Assembly (NCBI GenBank): GCA_029204225.1
Contig: CM055109.1
Location: forward strand, 47,616,612-47,680,611
Source of the DNA: Diphasiastrum complanatum
Taxonomy: Eukaryota; Streptophyta; Lycopodiopsida; Lycopodiales; Lycopodiaceae
Length of the DNA: 64,000 nt
Reading direction: 5' to 3'
The translations under genes and the position numbers were made by a program. Shown piece by piece: positions 44,945 to 58,079 of this stretch (position 1 is the first letter of the stretch; each line of letters opens with the position of its first letter). The notes beneath the pieces were generated by a model. That model was not told where the DNA came from. It did no database searches and worked only from the letters and a program-made list of their open reading frames with translations.

Positions 44945-45773
44945 TGTGAAAAATGCAAAAATAAGCTTGATAGAGGCCAAAAAGTTTGTATATAGATAAA
45001 CACACATGTGTGGAGCCTGTTCTCACATGTGAAAATAGTGTACTTGTCATGTACCATAATCATAGAGGTTGTACATATGATTTAATTCAAGTTCTAGTGG
45101 CTAAAAAGATCAAAAACTAGTTTTCTAGACATATGACACATGACATCAATCTATTGCTTGCATGAGCCACATCCTTTGGTTAGGTATCACATCCCATGTG
45201 TAGAGGGTAGCTCACATGTGTGGAATAAGCTGAAGTAGACGAATTTTGACTTCTAGAAGATTTTCAAGTAGATCTCCATATAGAAGGAAAATGGACCAAA
45301 AGTGCTCAAAATAGAAGGTTTTGTCCAAGTGTCAGTTTTGCATGATGAATCATCATATGACAAAGCACCTTCACACACGTGGGATCAGAGGGATGATCAG
45401 TACCACGAGCTCCCACTTATTGTATATATAGAGCCACATTTGGCCATAATCATTGTGAGACACCAATCTTGGTTTTGGAAGCAATTTTGAGTGATTCTCT
45501 CCATTTGTCTACATTTTGATTGTTTTAAGGTTCTATCAATGTGTACTTGATTTTTAGGTTGGAGTCCGTACTCACACAGTGTTTCACACGTGTGAAACCA
45601 TAAAGTACACTTACCTTCAATTAATGATTATTTTTGTTAGGATTTTGTGTCTAGAATTGATCTAGATTGATCTTAATCTGAAGTAGATTGATAGATCAAG
45701 TAATCTGACAACCAATCCCTCTTGAGGATCAGATTAGGATCCACTCTTGGTCCTTTTTTGTACTTTTTTCACA
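44945..45773 (+). repeat. LTR family C, copy 2 (3' LTR)
   Basis: 829 bp with inverted ends TGTGAAAAA..TTTTTTCACA. The 3' half matches copy 1 (22936-23505), including TGTATATATAGAGCCACA at about 45420. It holds the 18-bp perfect palindrome GTTTCACACGTGTGAAAC (45581-45598). A PPT precedes it and R1 follows immediately. Confidence 0.85.
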
Positions 45774-45775
45774 TT

Positions 45776-46627
45776 CCTTAGTTAAGGAATAGACTCATCT
45801 CATTAGTGATTGTATCCCAAAGAGCTCAATTGGATAACAAATCATAATGAATCCAAGAATAATAACTGAATTGATATTCAGCAGGACTTTGGGTATCTAG
45901 ATGTGATTCTAGACTGTAATCTAAAAATTTTGTAGTCGAAGATGATTGTCATTTTGGTATGCGTTCAATCTTTAATTACCAGTTGTTTATAGAACTTGAA
46001 TCTTGCATTTCAGTTAAAGAATCATGTTTTGAAAGTATTCCTAAATCTAGTATTTTCTTAATGGAAAGATTTTTTGAATGACTCTTACTTTTCTTGAGTT
46101 ATGTTAGACATATACTCCGATATCCTATAAATATTTATGGTTTTGGATTCCAAAAAGTTATGATTGACGAATCATACGAATCTAAATATTTATGGTTGAC
46201 GGATCATAAACAATTACTTAATTGTTGTTAGTGGATTATAAGGAATTGTAATGATTCTTAAGTGTGATGATTTATTCTTGATCTATCATTTGAGTGAGGA
46301 TTCAAATCAATGTTTTGAATCTCTCTACTCCAATATTTTATTTGAGGACCTATGAATCTCACAGACATTTTCACAAGATAAGTATTTTATTTGTGGAGAA
46401 TTTAATTTATCTAGTGGATGTTATTCTACTACAATTTATGGTCTCTAGATGCTTCAGTACAGTTATTCATTTGAATTGAATCTCCAATTATGACAGACAA
46501 GTCTATTAAGATGAATGAATGATATTTTCTTGCATTTGGTGTTAGAAACAGGAGCATTTAACTCAAAAGAGTATCTGGGATACTCGAAATTGAGTTTTCA
46601 TCATTCTATATCTTAATAATTCTCCCA
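45776..46627 (+). repeat. Dispersed repeat R1, copy 2
   Basis: Same sense and similar length as 17205-18075, starting right after the family-C LTR, which suggests that element inserted at the R1 edge. Confidence 0.8.
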
Positions 46628-46739
46628 TAGTGTGGATTAGTTTTCTTGTTTTCCTAGTTGTGAATTAGTTTTCATTTCTTGTTGTGAATTAATGAATCAA
46701 CATTCAAGTAAACTAAATAGACTAGAAATGTGGCATAAA

Positions 46740-47037
46740 TCTTGCATATCCTCTAACATTCTAGTTCTTGATGTTCTTGGGATGTCCAAGAATCAAAAGA
46801 CTGGTTGGCTCCATCCTTCACCTCGTCCCCGCTTTGGTTCTCCTTGGATGGATTGGTCTTCTTTTTGTAGCATCTTGAGAAAATATATCCTCCCTTGCCA
46901 CAAAGGTTGCACTTAGGATCCTTTCTTTCCTTCAATAGGATGCCACCTATTGATGCCATGTGAATAAAAACCTGTGATATGATTCTACAAATGTAATTTG
47001 TGACTTTCAAGAGACTAGATTTGAACATCTTCAACAA
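46740..47037 (-). pseudogene. Copia gag fragment with altered zinc knuckle
   Basis: On minus, 'DPKCNLCGKGGYIFSRCYKK' has the CX2CX4HX4C layout with Tyr at the His position. A Lys/Asn/Asp-rich tail follows. It resembles the family-B Gag (54.8 kb). It is only a short piece between R1 and gypsy copy 2. Confidence 0.6.
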
Positions 47038-47339
47038 TCTAGAAGGATCTACAAAAGATCTAGCTCACAAACCTAAAAATCAATTTTCACAATAATGACT
47101 AGTCACTTGGAAACTTTGCTTTGATCACTAAGACAAAAGCACACTATCTTTGAATCAAATCACTAAAGAAATCAGATCCAATCTCCTATTGGACTCATCA
47201 TATACCAATGACTCTTTCTTTTGAAAGTTGAAATGGATATGAAAAAGATTTGACACCTAGATTTTCCTTTTCACTTGACTAGTTCTCTCAACACTTGAGA
47301 TTCTTGAACAAAAGATGGGTTTTGTTTCAAATACATGAA

Positions 47340-50264
47340 AATCAAACTCAATCACTTCTTTTGGATTCACTTTTTCACTCTTCACTCGAGAAGTCTGATT
47401 TGAAGAATCATCTTGACCTTTCCATTTTCTTTATCTAATAAAGGTGGTACATTCTTAGAATCAATTTTTCGAGATAATTTTTTCCATTTTAGGACCGTAT
47501 TGTAGTGTTGCTTAGCTTGTTTCTTTGTCATTGGTCCTGCCATCTTTCCTTCCTTCAATATGACTGCTTTTGGCGGATTTATTGTCAGTGCATCCGAAAT
47601 ATTTTAAACTCCAAATCTCGTAGGGTCCATGTGATTGAGGATTTGCTCATCTGTAAGTGTTGCATCTCCATCATAAGTCAAGGCATGACTAACATGTATT
47701 AGATCATCTTCAATCGGATCTGGAATTGGATCAGTGGTTATCCAAACCAAATTCATCATATTTAATGGAAAAGTGATTGGCGTATCCAAAGTTCGATCAA
47801 GTAAAAAAAATTTGCTCAATTCGGCTTGATCATCTCGTTGACACATATAACCTACTGTACACTCCATTGTTGCAAGAGCTTGATTCCAATTGACAATGTC
47901 AGTTTGAGAGTCATAATGGACTCCCAAAGTCTTCATTTGTCGATCACATGTATGATCAGTTGTGATGAATCATCATCTCCTCTTTGGACTGCTGGCTTGA
48001 TAGTCCAAGTGCTTGGATCTACTTTGACCGCACGGTCACGATTCTCGAAAGTAATTTTGTCGGTGCCCCAATCATGAACTACTTGCGCAACTTGTAATCA
48101 TGGACATCCCAATAAAATTCAATAAATTTTTGGCACGTCAGGTAAGTCCATTACTACAAAAGTAATAAAAACTGCACTCCAGCTATTTTGACAGGTACGT
48201 CTTCGACCATTCCTCTTGGACGGACTGTCGTTTGATCAACTAGCTTGATGGCAAAAGTGGCAGGCTTCAACTTTGTAAGTCCCCATTTTGCACATAGCTT
48301 GGTTGAAATAGATTAACTCCTGAACCTCCATCAATCACGACTGCTTCTTTACCAAATTGTCTATGTTGTATCAACATGGTGATGTTTTTCTGCTCACTTT
48401 CCCAGGCAGTTCCTACATTGAGTACTTCTTTCGTTTTTTCAAACCCGGCACAAAAAAGTAATTTCTGACGAACTTGTGGTTCCATTTGAGTCAATCTTTC
48501 TGCTAATACTTCTTTTGCTTTAGGCACTAGCTTAAGAATTTATCCCAGTGTAATATCCATCTTGCTAAATAGAATATTTACGATCATTTCTGTTTGCGGC
48601 GCTTCTAGTTCTGTCATCTTGAAGGGTTTTTCATGATGGTGTAACTATGTATTAACATTCGTTCTTGGATCGGCTTGTGGCATAGATGAAAAATGGACTT
48701 CGGCTGTTGCTTTAGCGGCTTCTTCTTCTTGCAACTGTTTAATCCACTATCTCATATCTTGATATCTTTTCTTTTCTACTTTGAGATTTGGATACACCCC
48801 TGATGCGGTAGGTATATTTGTAGTTGGTGCAGATTCAGCAGGTACTGGATCAACTAGAACCTCCTTTTGTTTTTGAGCTCTGATAACAACCATCAAAGGT
48901 ATAGTTGGTTCAGATTGAACTACTAGCCTTTTCTTGATTGTAATCATATTCATTGGATCAGTAACTGGTGGTGGTTTGGGTCTTGCAGGACATTCTTTAT
49001 AACAGTGTCCATAACCACATTCTCTACAAAATGGTATAAATTTTCCTTTGTTTGGACATTCAACAACTCTATGGTTCTCTAACTGCTTGTTGTTGCGTAG
49101 CAGCATAGATATCATACTACTCTGAAGGACCACTCTCGTGATCATTGCTATAGTTCCATTGCTCATTATCATGATAAGGTTCTGGTTCTATTAGATTTGC
49201 AGGAGGAGCACTCTGTCCCGTTGGAGCTGGCAGAGCTAGTCATTCTGGAAATCCAAGGGCAAAATTGAAAGGCTTTCCATCAAGACTCTTTGAATAAGTA
49301 GGTTCTCGATACTGAAGCTCGACATACCTTTGTTGGATGATCCGAGGATTAAAAGAGAAAAAGGTTGTTTCATGTCCCGTAGGGTTACATAGATGACAAA
49401 TAGTATTCGTCATTCATTGTTTCAATGTTGGACATTCATTCATAGTGTGATTGCCTGCGCAAATTGAACACCAGACATTTTCTCGGCTAGGAAAAGTCTT
49501 TTCAGACTCTTTTCTCACTTTACCATGGAATTATTCCAAGGCTTTAATCTTTTCATCATTTGAGATTGCATATTTTTCAGCTGCATCTACTAATTTTGAC
49601 CCAGTTTCTCAAACTCATCAATCATCTTCTTTGTAGTAGCATTGATATTTGTTGATGCAATGGTGGTGGAAGTTGTCGTGGTTTGCCCTGCGATATAAGG
49701 TAACATTCCAATATTTGGTTCATCATCCGAATCTTGATCCTCCTCATTTATTGCATCGTCCATAGTACTTTGTATTGTAGCGTATTCATTATGGCATTTT
49801 AGCTCGCATCTAATCCTTTTAGATAGACCTGCTAAGAACCACATGATCAAAGCATCGTCATTGATTAGATTGGGATCACACTCAGATCTGAGGGATTTAA
49901 CCCGTTCAATATAATTTCGTATTGCTTTTTGCTTTTCCATTTTAATTTTACTTAAAAGGAGAAAAGAATCTTTCATAAATTTTCTGGACTTAAATCTCGT
50001 AATGAGAGCATCTTTACCCACTTCCCAATCTTGATGTTATGCTTCCTCTTGGTTATAAAACCAATCTTGAGCAGCTCCAGTTAAGGCCATAGGGAATAAC
50101 TGAAGTTTATCTTGTGAAAAAACTTTGCCATAAACCCTACATGATTCAGAAAAGACTTGGAGAAATTTGATGGGATCAGATAACCCATTGTACTTTGGAA
50201 TATCTAACCGAGGAGATCTTTTAACAATAATTGGTGGTGGGTTCAGTGGTCCTTCTTCAGCCAT
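47340..50264 (-). pseudogene. Athila/Tat-like gag-protease, copy 2
   Basis: From ATG 50264 on minus: 'RSPRLDIPKYNGLSDPIKFL' (Gag N-terminus), 'GAAQDWFYNQEE', 'MWFLAGLSKRIRCEL', a CX2CX3HX4C knuckle 'CSICAGNHTMNEC' (about 49470) and a second one 'CRECGYGHCYKEC' (about 49020). The protease-like 'VVIDGGSGVNLF' follows (about 48325), then 'DTPITFPLNMMNLVW' (47790) and 'MTKKQAKQHY' (47520). It matches copy 1 (12.0-14.9 kb) segment by segment and is better preserved, but stops and frameshifts break it. Downstream pol is missing. Confidence 0.88.
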
Positions 50265-51657
50265 AGTTCCAAATTACATCAATCAGACAATGAGATTGGA
50301 TCTAGATTTTTCAATAATATCCTATCTCAGATCAGATCAAATCTATAATCTCTATCCCTTAAAACTAATCAGATTTCTGATTTTTAAAAATTAGATCTTG
50401 ATCGAGTGATCGACACTTCTAAGAATAATGATTTCTCAAAATCAGAATCAAATCATAACAGAATTGCTCAAAAATTTTTATAGAGGCTAGATCTGTAAAA
50501 ATCGAAACCTATAAATAGTATGGGCAAAGGTTGACTTGGTGAGGTTTTTCAGTGCTATTTTGGATTAAGAAATCTGTGATCTGGCTATTTCATGACAAAT
50601 CCAAAAAAATTAATCTTTGCCAAACTCACAAAGAGTAAATCTAACTCAAATAAGGCTAGAGTAGAACTGGCGAAGGTTTTGATGGACAAACCGTGTGGTT
50701 TTTACAGTTTGGTGAGGGTAAAAATAAAGATTTTTCAAGATCCTGATAACAATAACGTTTGCTGAACTAAAAAATGGTAGCTTAATATAAATAGTATCTT
50801 CAAAAATTTCAATGAAAGTTTTGGTAAAGGGTGCAAATATAATACTACTATTTTTACAAAAAAGTGTCTTTTTTTGCTATAGGACAATATAACACGTGGC
50901 CTCTGCTTGTCATTCGCCAAACTCATTGATGAACCACAATAGTAAGTTAGACTGACATAGACTTTGGCACAATATATAGATTTGAAGTCTGGTGAGGTCG
51001 TTGGTAGGCCACCAATAGATGACATTGCTATGCTGCCTAAGAAGGTTTCAGACGAAGGCTCTTTTGAGAAAACTAATAATTTTATAAAAAGATGTTAAAC
51101 TCTTCACAAAAAAATTACTAGCCACTAGATGAACAGTCAATTTGACCTTCTATTTTTAGAATTAACGTTCACCGACTTGGTAGTGAATAGATCTGAATCA
51201 CACCTATGCATAGTGAATTGAACGAAAGTTCTTTTTTTTTGGAGTTTTTTGATGGTTCTTCTGATGTTTTTGCAAATCTGCTGGGAAGGAATGTTCGCCC
51301 TTCAAACCAAAGGTTCCATGAGCAAAACCGAATGTGCCTGCAACTCGATGAATATTTATTGAAAGAGGGTAAAAATTTATCAACTCTAATGACAATTTTG
51401 TCTCTTTTTGACCAAAATCTGGCAGATTTAACGATTTTTGTTGTTTTTTTTTTATTTCTCAGATCCAAATGGACCTTAAAAATGGTAATCTAAATAGCTT
51501 CTCATAATCAACAATCGAATCAAATTTCAAAAAAGAAAATCCGCTCAATCAAACAAAATCACTCCCAATTTAATCCTAAAATGCAATTTTAGCACCATTC
51601 ATGCCAAGGCAAGCTAACATCCATCCAACATGCTGCAATCTGAGAAACTGGTGTAGC
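50265..51657 (-). other. Leader of Athila/Tat-like copy 2
   Basis: About 1.4 kb without conserved frame between PBS and gag. Repeated CTTCGCC/CTTTGCC words and a TTTATTTTTACCCTCACC block match the copy 1 leader. Confidence 0.7.
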
Positions 51658-51675
51658 TCCCTGGCAACGGCACCA
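51658..51675 (-). other. PBS of Athila/Tat-like element
   Basis: TGGTGCCGTTGCCAGGGA on minus, four bases from the 5' LTR. This is the PBS form typical of plant Athila/Tat (Ogre) elements, with one change from TGGCGCCGTTGCCGGGGA at two sites. Confidence 0.8.
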
Positions 51676-51679
51676 AAAT

Positions 51680-52462
51680 TGTAGTGGGTTTATTTCCTAT
51701 CCTATCCTCAACCCAAGATTCAAACAGACAAGCACCAAGGAGATGAAGGTAGTCGTCACGCATAGGTTCGATCCCATGAGAGCGATAGCATTAATCAAAA
51801 TCCAGCATGCATGGATGATCCACAATTATCTCTAGATCCATTAACACTACAGATTAACACTAGATCCATTAACCCTAAATCAATTAACACTACAAACCAC
51901 AATAAGATAGATATTTGCTTCTCTCTCCCTCTCTTTCTCTCTCATAAAAAAACATAAGAACATACAATCCCAATAACATTCAAATCTAACAAAAGCGTGA
52001 GAGAATGAGAAAAGGAGTTGAGAGCAAGGACATTCACAAATCCATTCCATAAGAGAGCCAATCTACTTGTATTGAAATGAACATGGAAGATGGTTTACAA
52101 ACTCGAGTAGGCCCCTCTTTATAGTGGAGAGGAGGGCCTTGGCCTCAAAATCCTATTGGCCAATTCCTACCTCCCTAACTATTCAAATTTAAAAAAGAGT
52201 GGGAACTAGACCCATTCAATAATTGGAGGGAACCAACTTGAAATTGAAATTTGGTGAGAACCCCAACTTTATTCACTAACTTGACATTTAGGCCCTACGA
52301 CATTAAAAGTCCCTCAAGAAGGCCTAAAGTCCTTTTATTGACTTTCTAATTAATCAAATCTCTATGTGATCGTCGAGTTGGACTTACACACACAGGGTGC
52401 CAAATCCCTCTCACTTATTAACTAGGGTTAGGGTTGCCTTGGTAACTGCAAACTCTCCAACA
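51680..52462 (-). repeat. 5' LTR of Athila/Tat-like copy 2
   Basis: 783 bp, TGTAGTGGGTTTATTTCC to CTCTCCAACA on plus, with a short impure CT stretch at 51919-51943. Confidence 0.92.
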
Positions 52463-52885
52463 TGGATCTTCAAACTAAAGCTTAAGGCAAATGGATCAAT
52501 TTCCAAATGGAAAGCTCGATTGGTGGTAAAAGAATACGAGCAAGTGTATGGAATAAATTACACTAACACTTTCAGTGCACTTACATTAGTCACTTATTCA
52601 GATTCAGATTGGGAAAGAGACATGGATACCAGAAAGTTCTCATCTGGTTATATTTGTTTCCTTACACGAGGACCCATTTCATAAAACAGCAGAAGGCATA
52701 AATGCATTTCGTTCCTTTCTACAGAATCCAAATATGTTGCAGCTACATCAATAGCGAAGGAGATTATTTGGCTCAGAAGGTTACTACAAGATCTGTAGTT
52801 TCTACACAGTCCAACTATACTCTAGTGTGACAATCAAAGCTGCATAGCTTTATCTCTGAACCCACAAACTCATTCTAGAACTAAA
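52463..52885 (+). pseudogene. Copia RT start joined to RNase H end
   Basis: Continues the RT from 41435: '[20 protein letters not shown]' and '[12 protein letters not shown]', then directly RNase H '[20 protein letters not shown]', 'STESKYVAATSIAKEIIWL' and 'LNPQTHSRTK'. The catalytic RT core is missing: an internal deletion joins both ends. It is cut at the family-B LTR. Confidence 0.85.
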
Positions 52886-53524
52886 TGTGAAAGATTCAAC
52901 TAGTTTGATCATATTTGCTATATTTCCATATTTGGCAAATTGAGGCCAACTTTGTTTTAGACTTAGAGTTTGACTTTTCAAAGTTCATTAGTCTAAATTT
53001 CATTTGAATAAACACTTTTTGAAAGTGTGGAAAGTTAGAAGGTGAGTTTGAGTAGATTCAAATTTAAATGTTGGGTACTTTGAATCTAGACCCAAAAATA
53101 GTAGGGCTAGCATTTTGGAGGAAAAACCAAGTGACCAAATAGGGTTTGGACCTGTTATAAAAGAAATAAACTCATGGAGAGACACGTCTTCTCTCTTCTC
53201 TATCTTATTTCATGCTTATACATGGGTCTCTTGGGTTACTACTATCCATTGGTGCACTATACTTGTGATTGCATGCAATTCTATGTGTAGAATGATCTAT
53301 AATTGATATTTTTGGATTCGCATGTGTGAAATACAATAGCTTGCTAGTTTTGTATGGACAACAATAGTACTTTATTATTTGATTCATGTTTGATCAAGTT
53401 CTATTAGAGTTTGCATCTCATTTTGTGTGTAGATGCTGACATTGGTGAGATTGGTAGAGTATCTTCTTTTGTAATCCAAGATCTTTTTGTGGATTGGATC
53501 ATAAATGATCTGAAATCCTTCACA
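52886..53524 (+). repeat. 5' LTR of family-B Copia
   Basis: 639 bp with inverted ends TGTGAAAG..CTTCACA. It matches the shortened minus copy at 30289-30701. Confidence 0.9.
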
Positions 53525-53536
53525 TGGTATCAAAAC
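53525..53536 (+). other. PBS of family-B Copia (altered)
   Basis: TGGTATCAAAAC, two changes from TGGTATCAGAGC in the minus-strand copy. Confidence 0.8.
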
Positions 53537-54126
53537 TTGTGTTTCAGGTTATGAAGGAGGAAATCATATCTGTCAATGATTTGGTGAAGATATCAAGGCT
53601 AGAGCATGTTAGAGAGGATTCTACACCAAAATTGAGTTTTTTACTTTTGTAGATTGGATCTTTTGTAGATTAAAACCCTATATAGGTTTACAAACTTGAT
53701 CAATTCCAATTTTTTATTTCACATACTGGATTTGGCCGATTTTTAGATCATTGGATCAGCCTAAGTGGTGTCTAATAGATTGCATATCAAATTTTCAGCA
53801 TTTGCATGTAGATTTGGAATAGTCAATTTTTTGTGATTTTGTCAAAATCCTAATTTTGATTGGATCTCTAGATAGTGAGGTTGATGTACTTCATTTGAGT
53901 GTGTTTCAACCTTAGGAAGTGGCAAAAGTCATTAGATTGAGGATAGATCATAGGTTGATCAAGATTCCATGATTCTATGTGTTGATTTGCTTGGTATAAG
54001 GGCTAGAAGAGAATTTTTTGAGATAGTTTCAAATCTTTGTGATTTCTTTTGAAAGCATTTTTTGTTGTTCAAAAGAGTGCTTTGTGCTGTGAAACGGGTT
54101 GAAAGAGAAGATCAGGTCATTGCTAC

Positions 54127-55303
54127 ATGACTACCTCAAGTGGAGTCATGTTGGAAGCCAATGATAGGCTTACCTCAAGAAATTATTCATTGTGGAAAGT
54201 GAGGATGGAACAACTTATTGACATGAATGATGTTTTGGATATTGTTGTAGGTTTGGAGGAGAGAACCAGCAACACAACAAGATCAAATGAGGTATGATAA
54301 GAGGGCCAAAAGGGCTCTACACATGATCAAGATGAATGTTACCAATTAGCTTTTCAAGGAGGTTGGTAAGCGTACTTCATCTAAGGATGCTTGGGATTCA
54401 TTGAAGAAGCTTTATGAATCCAAGTCTACTTCTAGAGTGTTGATTCTAAGAAGACAAATCTTTTCTTGTTTGCAAAAGAATGAAGAAAGTCCAAGTACTT
54501 TTGTTTTGAGAATGAAAGCATTGAATGATGAGTTGGCTTGCATTCATGAGAGCATTAAGGAAGGAGAGCTTGTTCAAGTTGTTCTTAATGGCTTGTTGGA
54601 TGCTCATGCTAACATTGTTCAAAGTATTACTATTCAAAGGACTTTGCCAAGTTTGATGGATCTTCAAGAGATCTTGATCAATGAAGAATATAGGCTTCAA
54701 GCAAGAGGTGGATCTACATCGACACTTCAAGAGGAGGCTATGTTCACATAGGGCAAAATCACAAGTAAGTGGTCTAAAGGGCAAGATCAAGTGAATGCTT
54801 CTTCAAGTGGCAAAAAGAAGGATAGATCAAGACTCAAGTGCTTCTATTGTGGCATCAAAGGACACTTTGCAAGTGAGTGTTACAAGAAAAAGAGAGATCA
54901 AGGAGACAAGCAAGGTAATCTTACTCTTGATGAGGATGGTTTGGATGTTCAAGATGCAAATGATGATGCTTTTGTGATGTCTTCATGTCTGCTTGCTAAT
55001 GATGGAGATCTTATTGTACTTGGCATTGAAGAAGAACCACAAATTCCTCAAGAAATTCCAAAGTACAAAAAGATAGCTAGGATGGCTCTGCATTATATTA
55101 AGATGAATGTCTCAAATGACATCTTAAGAGAAATTGGTGCCTGTACTAATGCCAAAGATGTTTGGGATACTCTCAAGTCTATCTATGAGGCAAAAAATAC
55201 TTCTAGGCTTCTAGCACTAAGAAACCAATTTTTTCAGAGTGTACAGAGAAGTGATGAATGTGCTTCAACTTATGTAATGAGAGTGGAGCAAGTTCACACA
55301 TGA
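54127..55303 (+). pseudogene. Family-B Copia gag, chimeric with Copia-A-type gag
   Basis: Gag starts at ATG 54127 ('VMLEANDRLTSRNYSLWKVR'), shifts near 54290, and continues 54401-54751. The zinc knuckle 'CFYCGIKGHFASEC' is at 54839-54880. At 55012 the same open frame passes into 273 bp about 93% identical to Copia A gag (6503-6775), including 'YKKIARMALHYIKMN' and 'LREIGACTNAKDVW'. It leaves it at 55284. The family-B protease active site that should lie here is absent. So a piece of another family's Gag replaces the protease start. Confidence 0.9.
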
Positions 55304-55304
55304 C

Positions 55305-56020
55305 CTTTCACTTCTTTGTTGGCATATGGAGATGACAAGAGGGTGATCTACACGGCCAATGATGGTGAGTGTGCAATCAAAGGGATTGGCACAATTCATA
55401 TTTCTCTCTCTACAAATAGGAATGTTCATTTGGAGGCTGTCTTGTTTATTCCATCTATTACCAAGAATTTGCTTAGTGTGAGTCAAATGCTAAGTAAAGG
55501 CCTCAAGGTTGAGTTTGATGGAGATGCTTGTATGATCAAAAGGAAGGATGTCTTGATTGGAAAAGGTAAAAGACAAGGGAAGTTGTTCAAACTAGATGCT
55601 TGTGTTATTGCTAACCAAGTTAGATGTGTTGCAAGAGAGCAAATACCTATTCAAGAGGTTTGGCATAAAAGGATGGGACACCTCAACTTCAAGTCATTGG
55701 AGGTAATGGCTAGAAAGAAGGTTGTGATAGGTCTTCCAAGTTCCTTAAGTGGCATCAAACATGTTTGTGAGTCTTGTGCTTTGTCTAAGTCACATAGAGT
55801 ACCTTATACTATATCTATATCTAGATCTACAAAGCCTTTTCAACTTGTACATTCGGATATTCATGGATTTACTACAATTAGCAATAGTGGAGCTAAGTAA
55901 CATTCATTGATGATTTTAGTAGATTTTGTTGGATCTATCTACTAAAGTGCAAGGATGAAGTGTATGATGTCTTTATCAAGTTCAAGAATGCAAGGGAGAA
56001 CCAATTTCCCACAAAGATCA
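55305..56020 (+). pseudogene. Family-B Copia: protease end, pre-integrase, integrase start
   Basis: Open 55316-55900: 'YTANDGECAIKGIGTI' and 'VLFIPSITKNLLSVSQM' (protease C-terminal part), 'WHKRMGHLNFKSLEVM' with 'CESCALSKSHR' (His/Cys motif), and 'LVHSDIHGF' (first integrase Asp). After a shift at about 55900 comes 'DDFSRFCWIYLLK' and 'FKNARENQFPTKI'. The frame breaks near 56020, where gypsy sequence begins. Confidence 0.88.
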
Positions 56021-56120
56021 AGTGCTTATTGAGAATGCCACTTGGGAAAGAGGTAGCACTGTTCATCAGCTATATCCAGATCATGTTTTAGAGGATCAAG
56101 ACAATTCTTAAGGGGGAGGG
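56021..56120 (+). pseudogene. Gypsy polyprotein tail and PPT
   Basis: 'LIENATWERG', then 'LYPDHVLEDQDNS' and a stop, is the typical C-terminus of chromovirus-like gypsy polyproteins. AGGGGGAGGG (56111-56120) is a PPT. Its joining to a Copia integrase is a recombination junction. Confidence 0.65.
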
Positions 56121-56400
56121 AGTCTCATGAGATCGTAAGCTGAGCCGACGAACCCAAGGGACCTACGAGATGCAACGAACAATAGTTGACCGAGACTCTT
56201 CATGCAACAATAATCACATGCACGCAGCATGAACTATGCATATTAGTTAGAACGACCACCTATAGCATGTAATCCCACACTGGGCTTTGTGGGACATTCT
56301 ATAAAAATGTGCTGGGTGGTCCATACTAGCTTTGCCATTATGTGGTTATGATGTTGCTCACATGATCCCTATCCTAATGGAAATAACATGTTTTTCTTTT
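56121..56400 (+). repeat. Probable gypsy 3' LTR, ends not fixed
   Basis: Follows the PPT; contains CTATAAAAATG (TATA-like, about 56311). No partner LTR is in the window, so the right end is unknown. Confidence 0.45.
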
Positions 56401-57835
56401 CTCTTGTATTGGACAAATGGCATACACATGAAGACAAATCGAATATGAACTATGTACAAAAGTTACTAGTGGCTAAGAGTACTTGATATGAACCATGCAC
56501 AAGGGGAAGACAAGATTATCGAACATGAACTATGTACAAAGATTACAACAACATAATAAAAAAGTTGCTAGCCACATGACAAAGCTCATCAAGTGCTTTT
56601 GGTGTTCATGAAAAAATGAGCTCTTGATTCACTTCCCTATTGCTACATGCAATAAAATGTTTGGACTTTTTTGAGGATGAGAAAATAGTTCGAATGTTAA
56701 TTTGATGCACAAAAGTTTGTCAAAAGACATCATATTGACTAGAGAAAACTGATGTGAAAAGAGGAAAAAGAGGTGCATTGAACCAATTATGAAGAGCTGT
56801 AATTTTAGTCTATACTATAGGAAATAAAGGAAAACTAATCACACTTCAAATTCAATAATTTAGAAAGCAAAAAAAAGTCATCTTTGCACATAAATATGTC
56901 AACAAATCTTCATGAAAGCTTACGTCGATCATGACAAAGCTAACAAAAATTGCACAATAATAAGCAAACTTGATGAAAGACTCTATTGCATGTAGACCTG
57001 AAGAAATAACCAAATCACAAAAAAACGAAAATAAAACTAAGGCACAATAACTCAGACATGTCAACTTTTAGTCAATCATCATAATAGCTTACCATAATGA
57101 CAAGGCAAAATATACACCAATGAAGCAATATCATATATATTGTTGATTTTACTTTGCATGTTTGCTTACAAACGAAAAACTTGGGCCATGTGGCAAATTG
57201 TTATCATAACAATGTTTTTTTCCATGTGTTAGTATTTATTTGAGCAAGCTGACATTGTTCCCTTGAGATACAAATGCATATATTGAGATTTGAATGTGAG
57301 TTCTAATGATCTCAATCCATCCAAGGGTGGTTTCAAGATGGAAAGAGTCACTTATCCCCAATTTAATCAAACATCTTTCCATGTGAAACCTTCTAGTGGT
57401 CCTCACCCTTTATAGGCAAGGACATCTAAGCTAAAATTGGAGTTGAATAAGAGAGCTTGATACCTTTTATTGCATATGAGAGCATGACCCACCTAGAACA
57501 AATGAAGATCTATGGATGCTCCACTATAAGTCATCAATTCCCTAACTTTTGATGCCACTGAGGGATAAATGCCACTTCATTAAAAGGTGTGGCACATTTG
57601 CACTTGACCCTTGGGCCTTGGGCATGCCATTCAATTCTACTAAGTAGTAATTTCTCTCTATCCAAAGGAAGACACAATCACTTTAAGTATAGCTCACCAA
57701 TAGTGATGAATACTTTGCATTCAAAAGGAGGGGCAACCACTTCAAATTTAGTTCATAAATCATGGTGAGTATATGGGCCCTCTCTACTTATTCCATCTCC
57801 ATCTCGATCTCCATTTCCCTCTCTCTAAATATATG
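56401..57835. other. No gene recognised
   Basis: AT-rich intergenic DNA with no domain, long frame or clear repeat on either strand. Confidence 0.5.
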
Positions 57836-57985
57836 TATGGACCCAAGTCATAGAAAAAGTATATGAATAGTGAGAAAAGGTTTTGTGTTGAGATGAAGAT
57901 AAGGACTTATGGACCCAAGTCATATACAAAAATAATGTAGATGAATATTAAGAGAAGGTTTTAGGTTGAGATGAAGATAAGGACC
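57836..57985. repeat. Imperfect tandem duplication (72 and 78 bp)
   Basis: Two copies starting TATGGACCCAAGTCATA and ending GAGATGAAGATAAGGAC, differing in the middle. Confidence 0.85.
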
Positions 57986-58079
57986 TCTCTCCATGACACT
58001 CATAGACACCACCTTAAGGTACTACTAAGTGGGGCATTAAGGCATGGCCCAAGACTTTTTCCCATACAATACAAAACAA

